Shown here: piece by piece, positions 55,279 to 64,000 of the stretch
How the letters are laid out: every line of letters starts with the position of its first letter
How positions within the stretch are numbered: position 1 is the stretch's first letter
DNA from: Sphingomonas pokkalii
GTDB lineage: Bacteria; Pseudomonadota; Alphaproteobacteria; Sphingomonadales; Sphingomonadaceae
NCBI RefSeq assembly: GCF_003096275.1
Contig: NZ_QENQ01000001.1
Coordinates: forward strand, 2,514,840 to 2,578,839
DNA length: 64,000 bases
Direction of reading: 5' to 3'
Notes under the pieces: generated by a model
The model's database searches: none
What the model was told of the DNA's origin: nothing
The model's input: the letters and a program-made list of their open reading frames with translations, nothing else
Position numbers and translations under genes: made by a program

Positions 55279-55421
55279 CGCCGCTTCGCAATTGGCCCCG
55301 CACCCCCGGTGAAGCGGTGGCCCTGCGCTCTCCCACAAGAGCAGCACAGGCGAAACCGGGATCGCGATCAGGGCGGTTTGCCGTCCGGGTCAACGTCAAC
55401 GCAATTGATCAAGGAATTGAC

Positions 55422-56036
55422 ATGTCGAAGCGCTCCAGCGCCAAGCATAAGCTCGATCGCCGCATGGGCGAAAACATCTGGGGTCGTCCGAAGTCCCCGG
55501 TGAACAAGCGTGAGTACGGCCCGGGCCAGCACGGCCAGCGCCGCAAGGGCAAGATGTCGGACTTCGGCATCCAGCTGCGCGCCAAGCAGAAGCTCAAGGG
55601 CTATTACGGCGACATCACCGAGAAGCAGTTCAAGCGCTCGTACGAAGACGCGTCGCGCATGAAGGGCGACACCGGTCAGAACCTGATCGGCCTGCTCGAG
55701 CAGCGCCTCGACATGATCGTCTACCGCGCCAAGTTCGCGCCGACGATCTTCGCGGCCCGCCAGCTGGTCAACCACGGCCATGTCCGCGTCGACGGCGAGA
55801 AGTGCAACATCGGTTCGCGCCGCATCAAGCCGGGCCAGGAAATCAGCCTGAGCAGCAAGGCGCAGGAAATGGCGCTGGTCATGGAAGCGCAGAGCCTGGC
55901 CGAGCGCGACATCCCCGATTACGTCGTGCCGGAAGGCGCGTCGAAGGTCACCTTCACCCGCGTGCCGACGCTCGACGAAGTGCCGTACCCGGTGAAGATG
56001 GAACCGAACCTGGTCGTCGAGTTCTACTCGCGCTAA
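55422..56036 (+). CDS. rpsD: 30S ribosomal protein S4 (uS4)
   Basis: A 204-residue primary 16S rRNA-binding protein that nucleates the 30S body. [20 protein letters not shown] at the start is typical of alphaproteobacteria; the S4 RNA-binding domain is [20 protein letters not shown] then [19 protein letters not shown] 55422 follows AAGGA. The longer open frame from 55317 lies in the leader. A strong terminator follows. Confidence 0.98.
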   Translation: MSKRSSAKHKLDRRMGENIWGRPKSPVNKREYGPGQHGQRRKGKMSDFGIQLRAKQKLKGYYGDITEKQFKRSYEDASRMKGDTGQNLIGLLEQRLDMIVYRAKFAPTIFAARQLVNHGHVRVDGEKCNIGSRRIKPGQEISLSSKAQEMALVMEAQSLAERDIPDYVVPEGASKVTFTRVPTLDEVPYPVKMEPNLVVEFYSR

Positions 56037-56063
56037 TTCGGCTCCTTCGGGAAATGAGAAAAC

Positions 56064-56091
56064 GGGGCGGTCCTTCGGGGCCGCCCTTTTT
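56064..56091 (+). terminator. Intrinsic terminator of rpsD
   Basis: Stem GGGCGGTCC/GGGCCGCCC with a stable TTCG tetraloop followed by TTTTT, 28 bases beyond the stop codon. Confidence 0.9.
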
Positions 56092-56309
56092 CATTGGGCT
56101 GAACCAGGGCTGACCGGCTTGCCAGAACAGGCGCATCAGGAGGAACGCCATGCGCTTTTCGTTGCTTGCCCTTGCCTGCTGCGGATCTATGATGGCCCGG
56201 GCCGCGAACTGGCCGAGGGCAGCAGCTGGCACAACTGGTTCAAGAATGCCGAATTCCGCAGCGTCCGCGACAAGGCGCGGGCGGGGCAATAACCCTCGCC
56301 TCTCTACCC
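56092..56309. other. Gap with a possible decayed coding remnant
   Basis: No complete gene is supported. One + frame ending at a TAA near 56292 reads LRIYDGPGRELAEGSSWHNW then FKNAEFRSVRDKARAGQ, which looks like a real protein tail, but no start or upstream part is present. Another frame from ATG 56150 has no family. I treat the stretch as a remnant. Confidence 0.35.
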
Positions 56310-56406
56310 CGTCATTCCCGCGAAGGCGGGAATCCATTTGCCAGGACGGCGCGGCTCGTGCTGCGAACGCACAGGCCAATGAATCCCCGCCTACACTTGG
56401 ATGACG
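56310..56406. repeat. REP-like inverted pair (GTCATTCCCGCG type)
   Basis: The left unit CGTCATTCCCGCGAAGGCGG then GAATCCA (56310-56336) is intact and folds on itself. The right unit around 56380-56406 (TGAATCCCCGCCTACACTTG then GATGACG) is the inverted, decayed copy. This pairing is a REPIN-like arrangement and the best-preserved of the three copies seen. Confidence 0.75.
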
Positions 56407-56462
56407 GCTAGGGGGGACGGCCGGCCTTTCCCCTGTAACCGTACGCGGCTAAAGCCCCCGCC

Positions 56463-57436
<974 letters not shown>

Positions 57437-57440
<4 letters not shown>

Positions 57441-57787
57441 CTGCCTTCGCCGTCCGTGCGCTGCTATCCGGGCTGATCGTCGCCGCCGTGGCGATGCTCG
57501 CCCGGCGCAGTCCCGCGTTCGGCGCGCTGGTCGCATCGCTGCCGCTGATCTCGCTGCTCGGGGTCCTGTGGCTGTGGCGCGACACGCAGGACCCGGTGCG
57601 GGTGGCGGACCATCTCCAGGCGACCTTCTGGTATGTGCTGCCCTCGCTCCCCATGTTCCTGCTCGTACCCGTGCTGCTGCGATCGGGGGTGGGCTTCGCC
57701 CCCGCCCTGCTCGCCGGCATCGCGCTCACGATCCTGTTGTATTTCCTGACCGCCGCGGCGCTCGCCCGGTTCGGCATCACGCTCTGA
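57437..57787 (+). CDS. DUF3147 membrane protein in the agu operon
   Basis: A 116-residue protein of the DUF3147 family with four hydrophobic segments (LLSGLIVAAVAMLARR; AFGALVASLPLISLLGVLWL; FWYVLPSLPMFLLVPVLL; LLAGIALTILLYFLTAAALA). The GTG start overlaps the aguA stop and aguB begins nine bases after its end, so it is embedded in the putrescine operon. The family is uncharacterised; membrane transport or stress roles are possible but unproven. Confidence 0.8.
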
Positions 57788-57795
57788 GGACCGTC

Positions 57796-58644
57796 ATGAC
57801 TGCAATCACCGTCGGCGCGCTGCAGCTCGCCTTCTCGAACGATATCGACGCGAACATCGCCCGCGTGACCGAGCTGGTCCGCGAGGCCGCCGGCCGCGGC
57901 GCGCAGGTCGTGCTGCCGCCCGAACTGTTCGAAGGCGAATATTTCTGCCGCGTCGAGGACGAGGGGCTTTTCGCCAACGCCAAGCCGGTGACCGAGCACA
58001 AGGCGGTGCTGGCGATGCAGGCGCTCGCCGCCGAGCTGAGCATCCACATCCCGACCAGCTTCTTCGAAGCCGATGGGCCGCACCACTATAACAGCCTCGC
58101 GATGATCGGTCCCGACGGCAAGGTCTCCGGCGTCTATCGCAAGAGCCACATCCCCGACGGCCCGGGCTATGAGGAGAAGTTCTACTTCCGCCCCGGCAAC
58201 ACCGGCTTCAAGGTGTGGGACGGCCCCGGCGCCAAGCTCGGTGTCGGCATATGCTGGGACCAATGGTATCCGGAAACCGCCCGCGCGATGATGCTGATGG
58301 GTGCGGAACTCCTCTTCTACCCCACCGCGATCGGCAGCGAGCCGCATGACGACAGCCTGGATACCGCCCGGCTGTGGCGCCGCGCGATGGTGGGCCATGC
58401 GGTCTCCAACGTCGTGCCGGTGATCGCCGCCAACCGCGTCGGCACCGAGCATGGCCAGACCTTCTACGGCACCAGCTTCATCACCGACGAGCGCGGCGAC
58501 ATCCTCGCCGAACTGGACCGCACGGAAGAAGGCGTGATCACCGCGACGCTCGATATCGCGCGGGTGAAGCGGCACCGCGCCGCCTTCGGCTTCTTCCGCG
58601 ATCGCCGGCCGGAACTGTATGGCCGGCTGGTGCAGGATATCTGA
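57796..58644 (+). CDS. aguB: N-carbamoylputrescine amidase
   Basis: A 282-residue nitrilase-superfamily enzyme that hydrolyses N-carbamoylputrescine to putrescine, CO2 and ammonia. The Glu-Lys-Cys triad is Glu in VLPPELFEGEYF, Lys in YRKSHIPDGPGYEEKFYF and C153 in GVGICWDQWYPE. The substrate-specific GPGYEEKFYF and PTAIGSEP motifs mark AguB. It closes the aguA-DUF3147-aguB operon and is followed by a strong hairpin. Confidence 0.96.
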   Translation: MTAITVGALQLAFSNDIDANIARVTELVREAAGRGAQVVLPPELFEGEYFCRVEDEGLFANAKPVTEHKAVLAMQALAAELSIHIPTSFFEADGPHHYNSLAMIGPDGKVSGVYRKSHIPDGPGYEEKFYFRPGNTGFKVWDGPGAKLGVGICWDQWYPETARAMMLMGAELLFYPTAIGSEPHDDSLDTARLWRRAMVGHAVSNVVPVIAANRVGTEHGQTFYGTSFITDERGDILAELDRTEEGVITATLDIARVKRHRAAFGFFRDRRPELYGRLVQDI

Positions 58645-58649
58645 AGCAA

Positions 58650-58682
58650 TCGCTTCCTCCCCGGCTGCCGGGGAGGAAGCGA
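58650..58682. terminator. Long perfect hairpin between aguB and galE
   Basis: A perfect 15-bp stem TCGCTTCCTCCCCGG/CCGGGGAGGAAGCGA with loop CTG at the junction of two converging genes. It has no T-run. It belongs to the CTCCCC-type repeat sequences of this genome and may act as terminator on both strands. Confidence 0.5.
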
Positions 58683-58686
58683 AGCA

Positions 58687-59685
58687 TCATCGACCCATTT
58701 CGGCGAGCTTGCGCTCCCAGGCGAGCGCATCGCGGACGATGCCGTTCAGATCGGCGTGCTTCGGCCGCCAGGGCAGCGCCGCCAGGATTGCGCTGTTGTC
58801 CGCCACCAGCGCATCGGGATCACCGGCGCGACGCCCTTCCAGCTTGCGCTCGATCGTCACGTTGGTCTCGCGGTCGACGGCATCGAGCACTTCGAGCACC
58901 GAGAAGCCACGGCCATAGCCGCAGTTCAACGTGTGGCTCTCGTCCGGCCGCGCGATCAGCAGGTCGAGCGCATCGACATGGGCTGCGGCGAGATCGCTGA
59001 CATGGATATAGTCTCGCACGCCGGTGCCGTCGGGCGTCGCGAAATCGGTGCCGAATACCGACACATGGCTGCGCTTGCCGGTGGCGGCTTCCACAGCAAC
59101 CTTGATCAGATGCGTGGCACCTGCGGTCGACTGGCCGCTGCGCCCCTGCGGATCGGCACCGGCCACGTTGAAATAGCGCAGCGCGCAATAGTTCAGCGGG
59201 TGCGCGGCAGCGACGTCCTTCAGCATGATCTCGGTCATCAACTTGGACATGCCGTAGGGATTGATCGGCGCCTTGGGGCTGTCCTCACGGATCGGAACCT
59301 GCTCGGGGATGCCATAGGTCGCCGCAGTCGACGAGAAGATGAAGTGGCGCACCCCTTCCGCGACAACGCTTTCGATCAGCGAGCGGCTGGCCGCCGTATT
59401 GTTGCGATAATATTTGAGCGGATCGCTCACCGATTCCGGAACCACGACGGAGCCGGCGAAATGCATCACCGCGGTTACGCCGTGCGTGCGGATCGCGCCG
59501 CGTACGGCATCGGCATCGTCGATATTCGCCACCACCAGCGTCGCCCGCGAGTCCACAGCCCAATTGAAACCGGTAATGAGATTATCGACGACGACCACGC
59601 GCCATCCCGCGTCGAGCAACGCCAGCACCGCATGGCTGCCGATATACCCCGCACCACCCGTCACCAACACCGTATCATTGCGCAT
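58687..59685 (-). CDS. galE: UDP-glucose 4-epimerase
   Basis: A 332-residue short-chain dehydrogenase-type epimerase. It interconverts UDP-glucose and UDP-galactose for surface polysaccharides. NAD-binding VLVTGGAGYIGSHAVLALL, AGSVVVPESVSDPLKYYRNN, the catalytic Ser in SSTAATYG, and NPYGMSKLMTEIML with the Tyr-x-x-x-Lys pair are present. The start at 59685 follows GGGGG; the ORF to 59736 is longer but lacks a better site. Confidence 0.95.
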   Translation of the reverse strand: MRNDTVLVTGGAGYIGSHAVLALLDAGWRVVVVDNLITGFNWAVDSRATLVVANIDDADAVRGAIRTHGVTAVMHFAGSVVVPESVSDPLKYYRNNTAASRSLIESVVAEGVRHFIFSSTAATYGIPEQVPIREDSPKAPINPYGMSKLMTEIMLKDVAAAHPLNYCALRYFNVAGADPQGRSGQSTAGATHLIKVAVEAATGKRSHVSVFGTDFATPDGTGVRDYIHVSDLAAAHVDALDLLIARPDESHTLNCGYGRGFSVLEVLDAVDRETNVTIERKLEGRRAGDPDALVADNSAILAALPWRPKHADLNGIVRDALAWERKLAEMGR

Positions 59686-59753
59686 CGGATACCCCCCATT
59701 GTTCCAACTCCGCTCCACCCTATCTTTGCGATACAAGCAAGGAGTTCCTCGTA

Positions 59754-60299
59754 ATGACGATCGAGACGGCCACCCTCGCCGGGGGATGTTTCTGGTGTAC
59801 CGAAGCAGTGTTCAAGGACGTGATCGGTGTGCAGGCAGTCGAAAGCGGCTATATCGGCGGCACCAAGGAACATCCCACATATAAGGAAGTGTGCACCGGC
59901 ACTACCGGCCATGCCGAGGCAATCCGCGTGAGCTTCGACAACGACGTAATCAACTACGGCCAGCTCCTCGATATCTTTCTCGCTACCCATGATCCGACCC
60001 AGCTGAATCGCCAGGGAAACGATATCGGCACCCAATATCGTTCTGCGATCTTTCCGCACTCGGCGGAGCAGGAACGCGAGGCGCTGGCGGCGCTTGACCG
60101 CGCCCGCCCGGATTGGCCGCAGCCGATCGTCACGTCGATCGAGCCGCTGGGCGCGTGGTGGCCCGCCGAAGACTATCACCAGGAATATTGGGAAGGCGAA
60201 GGCCAGCGGAACCCCTATTGCCTCGCCGTCATTCCGCCCAAGCTTCGCAAGCTGCGCAAAAGCTTCGCCGAGAAGGTGAAAGAGGGCGCGGCCGCGTAA
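59754..60299 (+). CDS. msrA: Peptide-methionine (S)-S-oxide reductase MsrA
   Basis: A 181-residue cytosolic repair enzyme that reduces methionine-S-sulfoxide. The active site is AGGCFWCTEAVF with catalytic C12, and TGHAEAIRVSF, YRSAIF and EDYHQEY complete the fold. ATG 59754 follows AAGGAG. It diverges from galE and is followed by an 11-bp perfect hairpin. Confidence 0.96.
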   Translation: MTIETATLAGGCFWCTEAVFKDVIGVQAVESGYIGGTKEHPTYKEVCTGTTGHAEAIRVSFDNDVINYGQLLDIFLATHDPTQLNRQGNDIGTQYRSAIFPHSAEQEREALAALDRARPDWPQPIVTSIEPLGAWWPAEDYHQEYWEGEGQRNPYCLAVIPPKLRKLRKSFAEKVKEGAAA

Positions 60300-60328
60300 G
60301 CCGCGCCCTCTCCACGGGGGGCGTCATC

Positions 60329-60355
60329 CGTGCGGCCGAAAGAATCGGCCGCACG
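60329..60355 (+). terminator. Hairpin downstream of msrA
   Basis: A perfect 11-bp stem CGTGCGGCCGA/TCGGCCGCACG with a five-base AAGAA loop, 30 bases after the msrA stop. No T-run follows, so it is a terminator candidate only. Confidence 0.5.
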
Positions 60356-60759
60356 GCAGGAAGCCGACGCACTGGTCATTCGCGCCAGCAGCGGCGGACA
60401 TCCGGGTTCCGCATAAGAAGAAGAAGCCTCCGATCGCAATCGCCGGCGCTGGCAGATGTTTACATCGCCGCGCTCAGGCTCAGCGCCATCCGCTTCCTCC
60501 ACCTTTGATTTCGTGCCGCCTATTATTGGCGAACTTCCGAACGAGCGCTACCTTATGGTTCGTGACCTGCATGTAAAGCGCGCAGATATTCTCTTGTACC
60601 CATTATGGTAAAGCGGACACCGGATCAGCGCCCGATATGCCGGATGCATCGGTCGGCGATCGCGTTAGGTTCCAGCGCCGCGCGATTATTGCCCGGCTCG
60701 GAAGCAATAGATGGCGAGGACGGTCAACCATTGCCGTGCACCGATCGCCGAGTGCATCG
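60356..60759. other. Gap between msrA and the threonylcarbamoyl-AMP synthase gene
   Basis: About 400 bases in which I find no supported gene. An AT-richer part lies at 60500-60615. On the - strand an AGGAAG-type ribosome site near 60500 precedes an eight-codon frame, which I do not regard as a gene. No tRNA-like fold was recognised. Confidence 0.4.
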
Positions 60760-61689
60760 TCAGCGCGGATGGGCGGCCCGGACCAGGCGATCGTTGATCG
60801 CCACGCCGAGTCCCACGTGCGGCACCGGCGCCACCGCAATGCCTGTCCGGCCAGAGGCATCCGCCCGGTGCAGCGCATCGAACAGGCGGGACGCCGCTTC
60901 GACCAGATCGCCCGACGCCGAAAGCGTATCGTCGCCCGCCACCGCGCCAAAGCCGATCAGCCACTCCCCTGGCACAGGCCGTGTCGCACCGAGCCGCACC
61001 GGCTTCGACGGCGCGTAATGGCTCGCCAACTGGCCGGGCGCCGTGATTGCCCCGGGCGTTGCCCCGGTGCCATAGCCGGGCAGCGCTTCTGCCGGAATCG
61101 GGCCTGGCCGCAGGATCACGCGACGGACCGTATCGACGATCGTCGATTCGATGCCGGCTTCGGTAGCGCCGTCATCGATCACCAGCGGCACCCGCCCGCC
61201 CAGGCTGGATACGACGTGCGCCGCCCGCGTCGGGCTGATGCCGCCGCTTGCATTGGCGGAAGGCGCAGCGAGCGGCCGCCCGCTTGCCTGGATGACCCCC
61301 TGCATCGCACGGTGATCGGGCATCCGCAGCGCCACGGTCGGCAAACCGGCGGTAACCAGGCTGGCGACCGGGGAACCCTCCGCGAGCGGCAACACCATGG
61401 TGAGCGGCCCCGGCCAGAAGCGCGCCGCCAGCGCCCGGGCCTCGTCGTCGAACCGGGCGATCGTCTCCGCCATTGCCATGTCCGCGACATGCACGATCAG
61501 CGGGTTGAACGAGGGCCGCCCCTTGGCCGCATAGATCCCCGCCACCGCGGCCGAATCGGTGGCGTCTGCGGCGAGGCCGTAGACGGTTTCGGTGGGCACC
61601 GCGACGCATTCGCCTCGCCGAATCAGCGCCGCCGCTTCCGCAAGGGCGGCCTCGCCGTAGGGTAAGATGCGCGGATTTGCTGGGGTCAC
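60760..61689 (-). CDS. tsaC: L-threonylcarbamoyladenylate synthase (Sua5-type)
   Basis: A 309-residue enzyme that makes threonylcarbamoyl-AMP for the t6A37 tRNA modification. The YrdC domain has GECVAVPTETVYGLAADAT, AKGRPSFNPLIVHV (the K-R-S-N motif) and APSANASGGISPT. The C-terminal Sua5 domain (about 210-309) follows the linker YGTGATPGAITAPGQLASHY, which makes this the two-domain Sua5 form. The GTG start is at 61689; a divergent promoter lies just beside it. Confidence 0.93.
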   Translation of the reverse strand: MTPANPRILPYGEAALAEAAALIRRGECVAVPTETVYGLAADATDSAAVAGIYAAKGRPSFNPLIVHVADMAMAETIARFDDEARALAARFWPGPLTMVLPLAEGSPVASLVTAGLPTVALRMPDHRAMQGVIQASGRPLAAPSANASGGISPTRAAHVVSSLGGRVPLVIDDGATEAGIESTIVDTVRRVILRPGPIPAEALPGYGTGATPGAITAPGQLASHYAPSKPVRLGATRPVPGEWLIGFGAVAGDDTLSASGDLVEAASRLFDALHRADASGRTGIAVAPVPHVGLGVAINDRLVRAAHPR

Positions 61690-61706
61690 GGCGACGGCGC
61701 TATAGT
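61677..61706 (+). promoter_or_regulatory. Promoter of the acyl-CoA dehydrogenase gene
   Basis: The -35 box is TTGCTG (61677-61682), the spacer 18 bases and the -10 box TATAGT (61701-61706), five of six from consensus. It overlaps the start of the divergent gene at 61689. Confidence 0.5.
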
Positions 61707-61737
61707 GCTGGAAAGAAGATCACAAGAGAGAGGCCTG

Positions 61738-63432
61738 ATGTTCACCCCCGCCACCGCCGAGCAGCGTTTCGTGCTCGACCATATTGTCCGCCTGTCCGAG
61801 ATCAGCGCAGAGGCCACGCCCGACCTGCTCGATGCCGTGCTGGACGGCGCCGGCCAGTTCGCCGCGGGCGAATGGGCGCCGCTCGAACGATTGGGGGATA
61901 CCGAGGGCGCGCGCTGGACCGAGCAGGGCGTGACGATGCCGGAGGGCTTCGCCGCAGCCTACCGCGCCTATGTCGAGGGCGGATGGGGCACGATCGGCTC
62001 CCCCGCCGAGCATGGCGGCCAGGGCCTGCCGGTCAGCCTGTCGGTGGCGGTGCTCGAGACGCTGGGCACGGCGAACATGGGTTTCTGCCTGTGCCCGGTG
62101 CTGACCGTCGGCGCGGTGGAAGCGCTGCACCATCACGGCTCGCCCGAACAGCAGGCGCAGTATCTGCCCAGGCTCGCCACCGGCGAATGGACCGGCACGA
62201 TGAACCTTACCGAGCCGCAGGCGGGATCCGATGTTGGCGCAGTGAAAACCAAGGCCGAGCCGGCGGGCGACGGCAAGTGGAAGATCAAGGGCACCAAGAT
62301 CTACATCTCGTTCGGCGACCATGACATGGCCGACAATATCGTCCACCTCGTCCTCGCCCGCACGCCGGGCGCTCCTGCCGGCACCAAGGGCCTGTCGCTG
62401 TTCCTCGTGCCGAAATATCGGCTGAACGCGGATGGTACGCCGGGCGATTTCAACGATATCAAGGTCGTCTCGATCGAGCACAAGATGGGCCTCCACGCCT
62501 CGCCCACCTGCGTGCTGAGCTTCGGCGACAACGACGATTGCATCGGCGAGCTGATCGGCCCCGAGCTGGGCGGCATCCGCGCGATGTTCACGATGATGAA
62601 CAATGCCCGGCTGAACGTCGGCCTGCAGGGCGTCCAGGTCGCCGAACGCGCCACCCAACGCGCGGTCGCCTATGCCCGCGAGCGGGTGCAGGGCTATCGC
62701 GGCGGCGCGCCGACGGCGATCATCGAGCATCCGGACGTCCGCCGCATGCTGCTGCGGATGAAGGCGCAGACCCAGGCGGCCCGCGCGCTGGTCTATTACG
62801 CCTTCGGCCAGCTCGATCGCGGCCGCGCCGGCGATGCGGAGGCGGACAAGCGCGTCGAACTGCTGACCCCGCTCGCCAAGGCGCATGCGACCGATCTCGG
62901 CAACGAAGTCGCGAGCCTCGGCCTGCAGGTCCATGGCGGCATGGGCTATATCGAGGAGACCGGCGCCGCCCAGCATTTCCGCGACGCGCGCATCACCCCG
63001 ATCTACGAAGGCACCAACGGCATCCAGGCCGCCGACCTGGTCGGCCGCAAGCTGAGCATGGACAATGGCGCGACGCTGCTCGGCCTGCTGGCGGACATGC
63101 GCGCCGAGGCCGAGGATGCGGGCCTGCGCGCGCTGATCGATGCCTGTGAGGACGTCGGCCGCGACTTGCTCGGCTCCGACGCCGACGATCGGCTGGCGGC
63201 GAGCTATCCGTTCCTCACGATGCTGTCGGTCGCGGTGTGCGGCTGGCTGATGGAGAAGAGCGGGCGGCTGGCGGCGCAGGGCGACGGCGAACCGGGCTTC
63301 CTCCAGATGAAGCAGGCCGCGGCGCGCTTCTATGTCGAACAGATCGTCCCCGAAGCGCTAGGCCTGCGCGCGGCGGCGATGGCGAAGGCGGCGGCGTTGT
63401 ATGCGGTGGGGGCGGAGGCGTTCGCGGCGTAA
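61738..63432 (+). CDS. Acyl-CoA dehydrogenase (large C-terminal-domain type)
   Basis: A 564-residue flavoenzyme. The N-domain has VEGGWGTIGSPAEHGGQGLP, the middle GTMNLTEPQAGSDVGAVKTK and IKGTKIYISFGDHDM, and the catalytic Glu lies in ITPIYEGTNGIQAADLVGRK. The extra C-terminal domain is typical of the DmdC/AidB-related acyl-CoA dehydrogenases (3-methylmercaptopropionyl-CoA type). Which acyl-CoA it uses cannot be told. ATG 61738 follows AGAGAGAGG. Confidence 0.9.
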   Translation: MFTPATAEQRFVLDHIVRLSEISAEATPDLLDAVLDGAGQFAAGEWAPLERLGDTEGARWTEQGVTMPEGFAAAYRAYVEGGWGTIGSPAEHGGQGLPVSLSVAVLETLGTANMGFCLCPVLTVGAVEALHHHGSPEQQAQYLPRLATGEWTGTMNLTEPQAGSDVGAVKTKAEPAGDGKWKIKGTKIYISFGDHDMADNIVHLVLARTPGAPAGTKGLSLFLVPKYRLNADGTPGDFNDIKVVSIEHKMGLHASPTCVLSFGDNDDCIGELIGPELGGIRAMFTMMNNARLNVGLQGVQVAERATQRAVAYARERVQGYRGGAPTAIIEHPDVRRMLLRMKAQTQAARALVYYAFGQLDRGRAGDAEADKRVELLTPLAKAHATDLGNEVASLGLQVHGGMGYIEETGAAQHFRDARITPIYEGTNGIQAADLVGRKLSMDNGATLLGLLADMRAEAEDAGLRALIDACEDVGRDLLGSDADDRLAASYPFLTMLSVAVCGWLMEKSGRLAAQGDGEPGFLQMKQAAARFYVEQIVPEALGLRAAAMAKAAALYAVGAEAFAA

Positions 63433-63449
63433 GGGAGGCGGCCGAATAA

Positions 63450-63497
63450 TCCTCCCCCGCCAGGGGGAGGTGCCGCCGCAGGCGGCGGAGGGGGAGG
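63450..63497. repeat. CCTCCCCC dispersed repeat, copy 1
   Basis: Hairpin repeat TCCTCCCCCGCCAGGGGGAG, then G and TGCCGCCGCAGGCGGCGGAGGGGGAGG. Two nested palindromes are visible (CCTCCCCC/GGGGGAGG and CCGCCGC/GCGGCGG). It lies just before the DUF559 nuclease gene and is in the same orientation as copy 3 at 63951. Confidence 0.85.
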
Positions 63498-63503
63498 TAG
63501 ACG

Positions 63504-63935
63504 ATGCGCCTGGAAGGTTCCGAAAACAGCCGTCAGAACGCCAAACACCTCCGCGAAGAAATGACGCCGCCGGAAATCGCCCTCTGGCTGGCGCTCCGCA
63601 AGAACGATGCCGGCCTGCGCTTCCGCAAGCAACATCCGGCAGGCCCGTACATCCTCGACTTTTATTGCGCCCCAGCCGCGCTCGCGATCGAAGTCGATGG
63701 CGAAGCGCATGCCCGTGGCGACCGACCGGAGCGAGACGCCACCCGCGATTCGTGGTTAAAAGCCCAAGGCGTCCGCGTTCTCCGCTACACGGCGATGGAC
63801 GTACGGAACCACACCGAAGGCGTCGTCCGCCAGATTCTCGCGGTCGCGATCGACCGAAGGGCCAAACTACAGGCCGCTCGCCGACCTCCCCCTCCGTCGC
63901 CTCCGGCGCCACCTCCCCCTGGCGGGGGAGGATAG
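63504..63935 (+). CDS. DUF559 endonuclease-like protein (Vsr-type fold)
   Basis: A 143-residue PD-(D/E)xK-type protein of the DUF559 family, related to very-short-patch nucleases. HLREEMTPPEIALWLALRKN, LRFRKQHPAGPYILDFYCAP and LAIEVDGEAHARGDRPERDA (D..E-x-D core) are present, with WLKAQGVRVLRYTAMDVRNH. The C-terminus RRPPPPSPPAPPPPGGGG is encoded by the inverted repeat copy 2 (63885-63932), so the coding frame has run into the repeat. Function unknown. Confidence 0.85.
   Translation: MRLEGSENSRQNAKHLREEMTPPEIALWLALRKNDAGLRFRKQHPAGPYILDFYCAPAALAIEVDGEAHARGDRPERDATRDSWLKAQGVRVLRYTAMDVRNHTEGVVRQILAVAIDRRAKLQAARRPPPPSPPAPPPPGGGG
63885..63932. repeat. CCTCCCCC dispersed repeat, copy 2 (inverted)
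   Basis: Inverted copy of the unit at 63450, with CCTCCCCCTCCGTCGCCTCC near its start and CCCCTGGCGGGGGAGGA at its end. It overlaps the last 17 or so codons of the DUF559 gene and supplies their reading frame. The DUF559 gene thus sits between copies in opposite orientation. Confidence 0.85.
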
Positions 63936-63950
63936 AGGGGGCTGAAACCA

Positions 63951-64000
63951 TCCTCCCCCGCCAGGGGGAGGTGGCCCGCGCAGCGGGTCGGAGGGGGAGG
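63951..64000. repeat. CCTCCCCC dispersed repeat, copy 3
   Basis: Copy at the window end, TCCTCCCCCGCCAGGGGGAG then GTGGCCCGCGCAGCGGGTCG and GAGGGGGAGG. It is in the same orientation as copy 1 and only 18 bases beyond copy 2, giving a head-to-head pair. It may continue past the window edge. Confidence 0.8.

Noticed and set aside
60470..60505. A short - strand frame of eight codons with a ribosome site (MALSLSAAM)
   Set aside because: Too short, with no downstream gene placed to be controlled by it; chance is the simpler explanation.

Overview
The window is GC-rich chromosomal DNA from an alphaproteobacterium, most likely a sphingomonad (Sphingomonas or a close relative). This rests on gene content: a C4-type 5-aminolevulinate synthase, a MipZ-type division ATPase divergent from panC, a complete ybgC-tolQRAB-pal operon with a proline-rich TolA, a Cys-less 41-residue L36, a UrcA-family protein, a degenerate PEP-CTERM-like protein, and dispersed GTCATTCCCGCG- and CCTCCCCC-type repeats. 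Genes are densely packed, with many ATGA/GTGA/TTGA overlaps. I saw no rRNA, tRNA, CRISPR array, insertion sequence or prophage.

Layout. 1-9 kb: the 3' end of thrC, an rRNA-type methyltransferase, small secreted proteins, a PadR/membrane-protein pair, rpmJ, an M14 carboxypeptidase, a frameshifted acetyltransferase and a RES-type toxin-antitoxin pair. 9-13 kb: a YgaV/YgaP-like persulfide sensor and rhodanese pair with a divergent AhpD-like gene, then typA. 13-20 kb: TelA/XpaC, an M61 peptidase, pyrophosphatase and a PHP hydrolase. 20-30 kb: a GH31 glycosidase, a four-gene overlapping operon (EamA-GNAT-SMR-TfoX), ispG, isoaspartyl peptidase, S1/P1 nuclease and an SPFH/ribbon-helix-helix trio. 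30-35 kb: the Tol-Pal operon. 35-47 kb: exonuclease, phosphohexomutase, MipZ/DnaJ, panC, topA, an outer-membrane barrel, dprA-plsY and murI. 47-56 kb: a foldback repeat, a 55-residue gene, hemA, the betaine-lipid genes btaA-btaB behind a candidate Pho box, and the rpiB-glyA-nrdR-trmJ operon followed by rpsD. 56-64 kb: putrescine genes aguA/aguB, galE, msrA, threonylcarbamoyl-AMP synthase, an acyl-CoA dehydrogenase and a DUF559 nuclease embedded in repeats.

How the genes work together. Most are housekeeping: envelope integrity (Tol-Pal, plsY, murI), cofactors (hemA, panC, ispG), translation (rpsD, rpmJ, typA, trmJ) and one-carbon metabolism (glyA, nrdR). The accessory layer is more interesting. 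It holds a sulfur-stress switch, a RES/ParS-like toxin-antitoxin pair with an unusually long antitoxin, phosphate-starvation lipid remodelling, a membrane SPFH operon that may be autoregulated at a perfect palindrome, and a repeat-associated DUF559 nuclease. No single spectacular new system is evident. The best candidates for something undescribed are the DUF559/repeat association, the 174-bp foldback element and the SPFH-RHH-membrane trio.
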